Below, one piece after another: positions 61,882 through 64,000 of a DNA stretch of 64,000 nt. The stretch spans positions 1,114,501 to 1,178,500 of the forward strand of contig CP072107.1 in the NCBI GenBank assembly GCA_022870705.1. The letters run 5' to 3'. The stretch's first letter is position 1. Each line of letters opens with the position of its first letter. The notes beneath the pieces are model-generated. The model saw only the letters and a list, made by a program, of their open reading frames with translations, searched no databases and was not told the DNA's origin. Made by a program: the position numbers and the translations under genes. Source of the DNA: Oscillospiraceae bacterium CM. Its GTDB lineage: Bacteria > Bacillota > Clostridia > Oscillospirales > Oscillospiraceae.

Positions 61882-63180
61882 GTGACTGTTATCGATACCC
61901 CCAATACACAGGAAAAAGAAAAAGCCGTTCTCGTCGGGCTTAATGCCGACAGCATGGCCGTCTCCGAGCGCTCGACGGACGACAGTATGGACGAGTTGGA
62001 AGCGCTTTTAGAGACGGCCGGCGGCGTCGCCGTCGGCCGTGTTCTTCAAAACCGGCAGACGCCGGAGCCGCGCACGTTTATTGGTGACGGCAAAGTCCGG
62101 GAGGTCAAGGCGCTTTTAGATGCGGCGGGCGCAACGCTGGCCGTTTTTGACAATGAGCTGTCGCCTTCGCAGATGCGCGCCCTGTCGGAGGATCTGGCTG
62201 TGCGCGTTCTCGACCGTTCGTCGCTCATTCTTGATATTTTTGCCCAGCGCGCGCGCACACGCGAAGGCCGCCTGCAGGTGGAGCTGGCGCAGTATAAGTA
62301 CCTGCTCCCGCGATTGACCGGCATGTGGACGCATCTTGAGCGGCAAGCCGGGACATCAGCGCCCATCGGCACGCGCGGCCCCGGTGAAACACAGCTTGAA
62401 ACGGACCGCCGCCACATCCGCCGGAAGATCGCGAAGCTGGAGGAGGAGCTCGAAGCTGTCCGTCAGATACGCGCCACGCAGCGCCGCCGTCGAGAGAAAA
62501 ACGGCGTTCCCGTCGTCGCGCTCGTCGGTTATACGAACGCGGGGAAATCAACACTTCTCAACAGTCTCACACAGGCGGATATTTCCGCTCAAAACAGGCT
62601 ATTTGACACGCTGGACACAACAACGCGCCACCTGAAAATCAGCGACACGCTGGAGGTGCTCGTGTCTGATACGGTCGGTTTCATCCGCAAGCTGCCGCAC
62701 CATCTCGTTGAGGCCTTTAAAGCGACGCTGGAGGAGCTGCAGTATGCCGACCTGCTCCTGCACGTTATCGATGCGTCAAGTCCCCTCTGGATTGACCAGG
62801 CCCGTGTTGTCGACGCGCTGATATTAGAGCTTGGCGCGGAGGAGACGCCGAGGCTTGAAGTGTTCAACAAGTGCGACAAAGCACTAAGTGTCACGCATCC
62901 AAAGGGCAGCGACATGGTGGATATCTCCGCGCGTACCGGTGAAGGCGTTGAGGCGCTCTTTCAAAAGATCGAGGAGATATTAGAAAAGAAAAAGAAAAAG
63001 GTTACGCTGCGCCTGCCGTATGAGCAGGGCGGCATTGTTGAAATGCTCCATCGGGAGGCTTCGGTGACGCGTCTTTCTTATCTGGACGACTGCATTGAAA
63101 TTGAAGCCGTCTTAAATCCAGAGACGTACGGCAGGCTGCAGGGCTTTATGATGGACGAGTCCACAACGGCAAAGGAGTAA
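61882..63180 (+). CDS. hflX: HflX, ribosome-associated GTPase
   Basis: 432 residues. GTG 61882 is the only usable in-frame start after the previous stop; its SD is weak (AAAAGCAG). An N-terminal HflX domain (RTFIGDGKVREVK, FDNELSPSQMR, LDIFAQRARTREGRLQVELA) and the GTPase motifs GYTNAGKST, DTLDTTTR, DTVGFIRKLP and NKCD are all present. HflX splits stalled or hibernating ribosomes under stress. Confidence 0.95.
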   Translation: MTVIDTPNTQEKEKAVLVGLNADSMAVSERSTDDSMDELEALLETAGGVAVGRVLQNRQTPEPRTFIGDGKVREVKALLDAAGATLAVFDNELSPSQMRALSEDLAVRVLDRSSLILDIFAQRARTREGRLQVELAQYKYLLPRLTGMWTHLERQAGTSAPIGTRGPGETQLETDRRHIRRKIAKLEEELEAVRQIRATQRRRREKNGVPVVALVGYTNAGKSTLLNSLTQADISAQNRLFDTLDTTTRHLKISDTLEVLVSDTVGFIRKLPHHLVEAFKATLEELQYADLLLHVIDASSPLWIDQARVVDALILELGAEETPRLEVFNKCDKALSVTHPKGSDMVDISARTGEGVEALFQKIEEILEKKKKKVTLRLPYEQGGIVEMLHREASVTRLSYLDDCIEIEAVLNPETYGRLQGFMMDESTTAKE

Positions 63181-63184
63181 ACGT

Positions 63185-63823
63185 GTGGCGTATTTGACGC
63201 CGTCCGGCTATGGCTTGGGCGAGTTGACTGAAAAGAGATCCCGGTTTATCGGTGAAGTTTGGCCCATTGAGACGGAAGCGGCGGCCAAAGCGCAGCTTGA
63301 CGCTGTCAAATCGGCGCATCACGACGCCCGCCATCACTGCTGGTGCTATATCCTGCGCGCCGGCACCGTTGTGCGCTATTCAGACGACGGCGAGCCGCAA
63401 GGCTCGGCCGGCCTGCCCATGCTGGAGGTCTTTCGCCGCGGTGGCATTGAAAATGTTCTCTGCGTCGTCACGCGGTATTTCGGCGGCATTCTTCTTGGTA
63501 CCGGCGGCTTGACGCGGGCCTACTCAATGGCCGCAAAAATGGCGCTTGAGGCTGCCGGAATTGCCGGGATGCGCCAGATGGCTGTTGTTGAGCTTGCTTG
63601 CCCGTATCATCTGTTTGACCGAATTAAAATCGAGATTGAAGCCTTTTCCGGCCTTATTGACAGTGCCCAATATGGGGCCGATATTGCAATAACCGCGGCC
63701 TTTACCGAAGACAAAGCACCGCTTTTTTTGATGCGCCTATCGGACGTAACGGCCGGTTCTGTTACCGGTCACGTCACTGGATGCCGGGAAATGGCGGTTG
63801 AAATTTCGACATCATATGTATAA
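63185..63823 (+). CDS. YigZ/IMPACT family protein (UPF0029)
   Basis: 212 residues with a GTG start after AAAGGAG. EKRSRFIGEVWPIET, DARHHCWCYIL, YSDDGEPQGSAGLPMLEVFR and VVTRYFGGILLGTGGLTRAY are the signature blocks, followed by the DUF1949-type C-terminal domain (VVELACPYHLFDRIKIEIEA). Function is not well defined; related to yeast IMPACT/Gcn1-binding proteins. Follows hflX with 4 nt between. Confidence 0.93.
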   Translation: MAYLTPSGYGLGELTEKRSRFIGEVWPIETEAAAKAQLDAVKSAHHDARHHCWCYILRAGTVVRYSDDGEPQGSAGLPMLEVFRRGGIENVLCVVTRYFGGILLGTGGLTRAYSMAAKMALEAAGIAGMRQMAVVELACPYHLFDRIKIEIEAFSGLIDSAQYGADIAITAAFTEDKAPLFLMRLSDVTAGSVTGHVTGCREMAVEISTSYV

Positions 63824-63895
63824 TATCTTGACGCGAAAGCATCCTTATGTCATTTTGATGCTTCATTTTGGCGCATAATAGATGAGGGGATTACC

Positions 63896-64000
63896 ATGCC
63901 AAACGACGATAAAGCGTTAAAAAATGAAAATAGATGGTACAAGCTCGATAACGCCGCCAAAATTTATCCGGCCGTGACCAATGCAAACCGCGCCAGCGTT
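63896..64000 (+). CDS. Partial gene, possibly alcohol acetyltransferase-like
   Basis: ATG 63896 after GAGGGGATTACC opens a frame of 35 codons to the window end. The stretch WYKLDNAAKIYPAV resembles the N-terminus of alcohol acetyltransferase/condensation-like proteins that are common in Clostridia, but the part seen is too short to be sure. Confidence 0.5.
   Translation, partial: MPNDDKALKNENRWYKLDNAAKIYPAVTNANRASV

Noticed and set aside
1-64000. CRISPR array, prophage or replication origin
   Set aside because: No regularly spaced repeats, phage structural genes, or dnaA-box clusters were noticed anywhere in the window.

Overview
The window looks like ordinary chromosome of a moderately GC-rich, anaerobic, endospore-forming Firmicute of the class Clostridia, probably close to Oscillospiraceae/Ruminococcaceae. 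Reasons: sporulation and germination genes (spoIIID, spoIIR, a gerA-type operon), AddAB recombination, GerA/SLH/Mrp/YgiQ/HflX families of clostridial type, strong AGGAGG ribosome-binding sites, frequent GTG starts and many intrinsic terminators. No prophage, integrase, CRISPR array or complete insertion sequence was seen. The genus cannot be fixed from this sequence alone.

Layout: 1-9.7 kb holds a partial beta-lysine acetyltransferase, a DUF134-Mrp-NifX metal/Fe-S operon, a cysteine hydrolase, an MgtA-type Mg2+ ATPase, a DUF1906-SLH protein, a patatin, an HTH-hydrolase-DUF4180 operon and ppnP. 9.7-16.8 kb is cofactor territory on the minus strand: larEBC (nickel-pincer cofactor) behind a leader with a tiny upstream reading frame and a 17-bp terminator stem, preceded by the cobalamin operon cobT-cobU-cobS-(short cobU)-cobC-cobO, which has its own leader terminator. 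16.8-23 kb has a sugar isomerase/amidohydrolase pair, a chemoreceptor, a GH18-SLH protein and a small FeoB-associated protein.

23-27.9 kb: a c-di-GMP-I riboswitch with a terminator precedes an orphan transposase-OrfA-like HTH protein and a WbpM/FlaA1-type nucleotide-sugar dehydratase, linking c-di-GMP to surface glycan synthesis; then a lipoprotein, a TetR regulator and two unknown convergent genes. 28-32.6 kb is the gerA-gerC-gerB germinant receptor operon plus a small membrane protein, followed by two tRNA-Ser genes and a second chemoreceptor.

34.6-40.7 kb is a minus-strand purine operon purE-C-M-N-purO-AICAR transformylase-purD, in which the usual bifunctional PurH is replaced by two separate enzymes. 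40.9-45.6 kb runs pyrK-pyrD, a phosphatase-acetyltransferase fusion and YgiQ. 45.7-53.9 kb holds spoIIID, an FAD-Rieske oxidoreductase, DUF378, Lrp-aminotransferase, apgM-ispE-spoIIR and a polysaccharide deacetylase. 54-64 kb holds addB-addA, rpmE, a flavin reductase, hflX, a YigZ-family gene and the start of another gene cut by the window edge.

The most notable regulatory signals are the larE leader (short upstream ORF overlapping the terminator stem), the cobT leader terminator, the c-di-GMP-I switch, and a convergent gene pair whose apparent terminators lie beyond the opposite partner. All functional calls come from reading protein motifs by eye; no database search was run.
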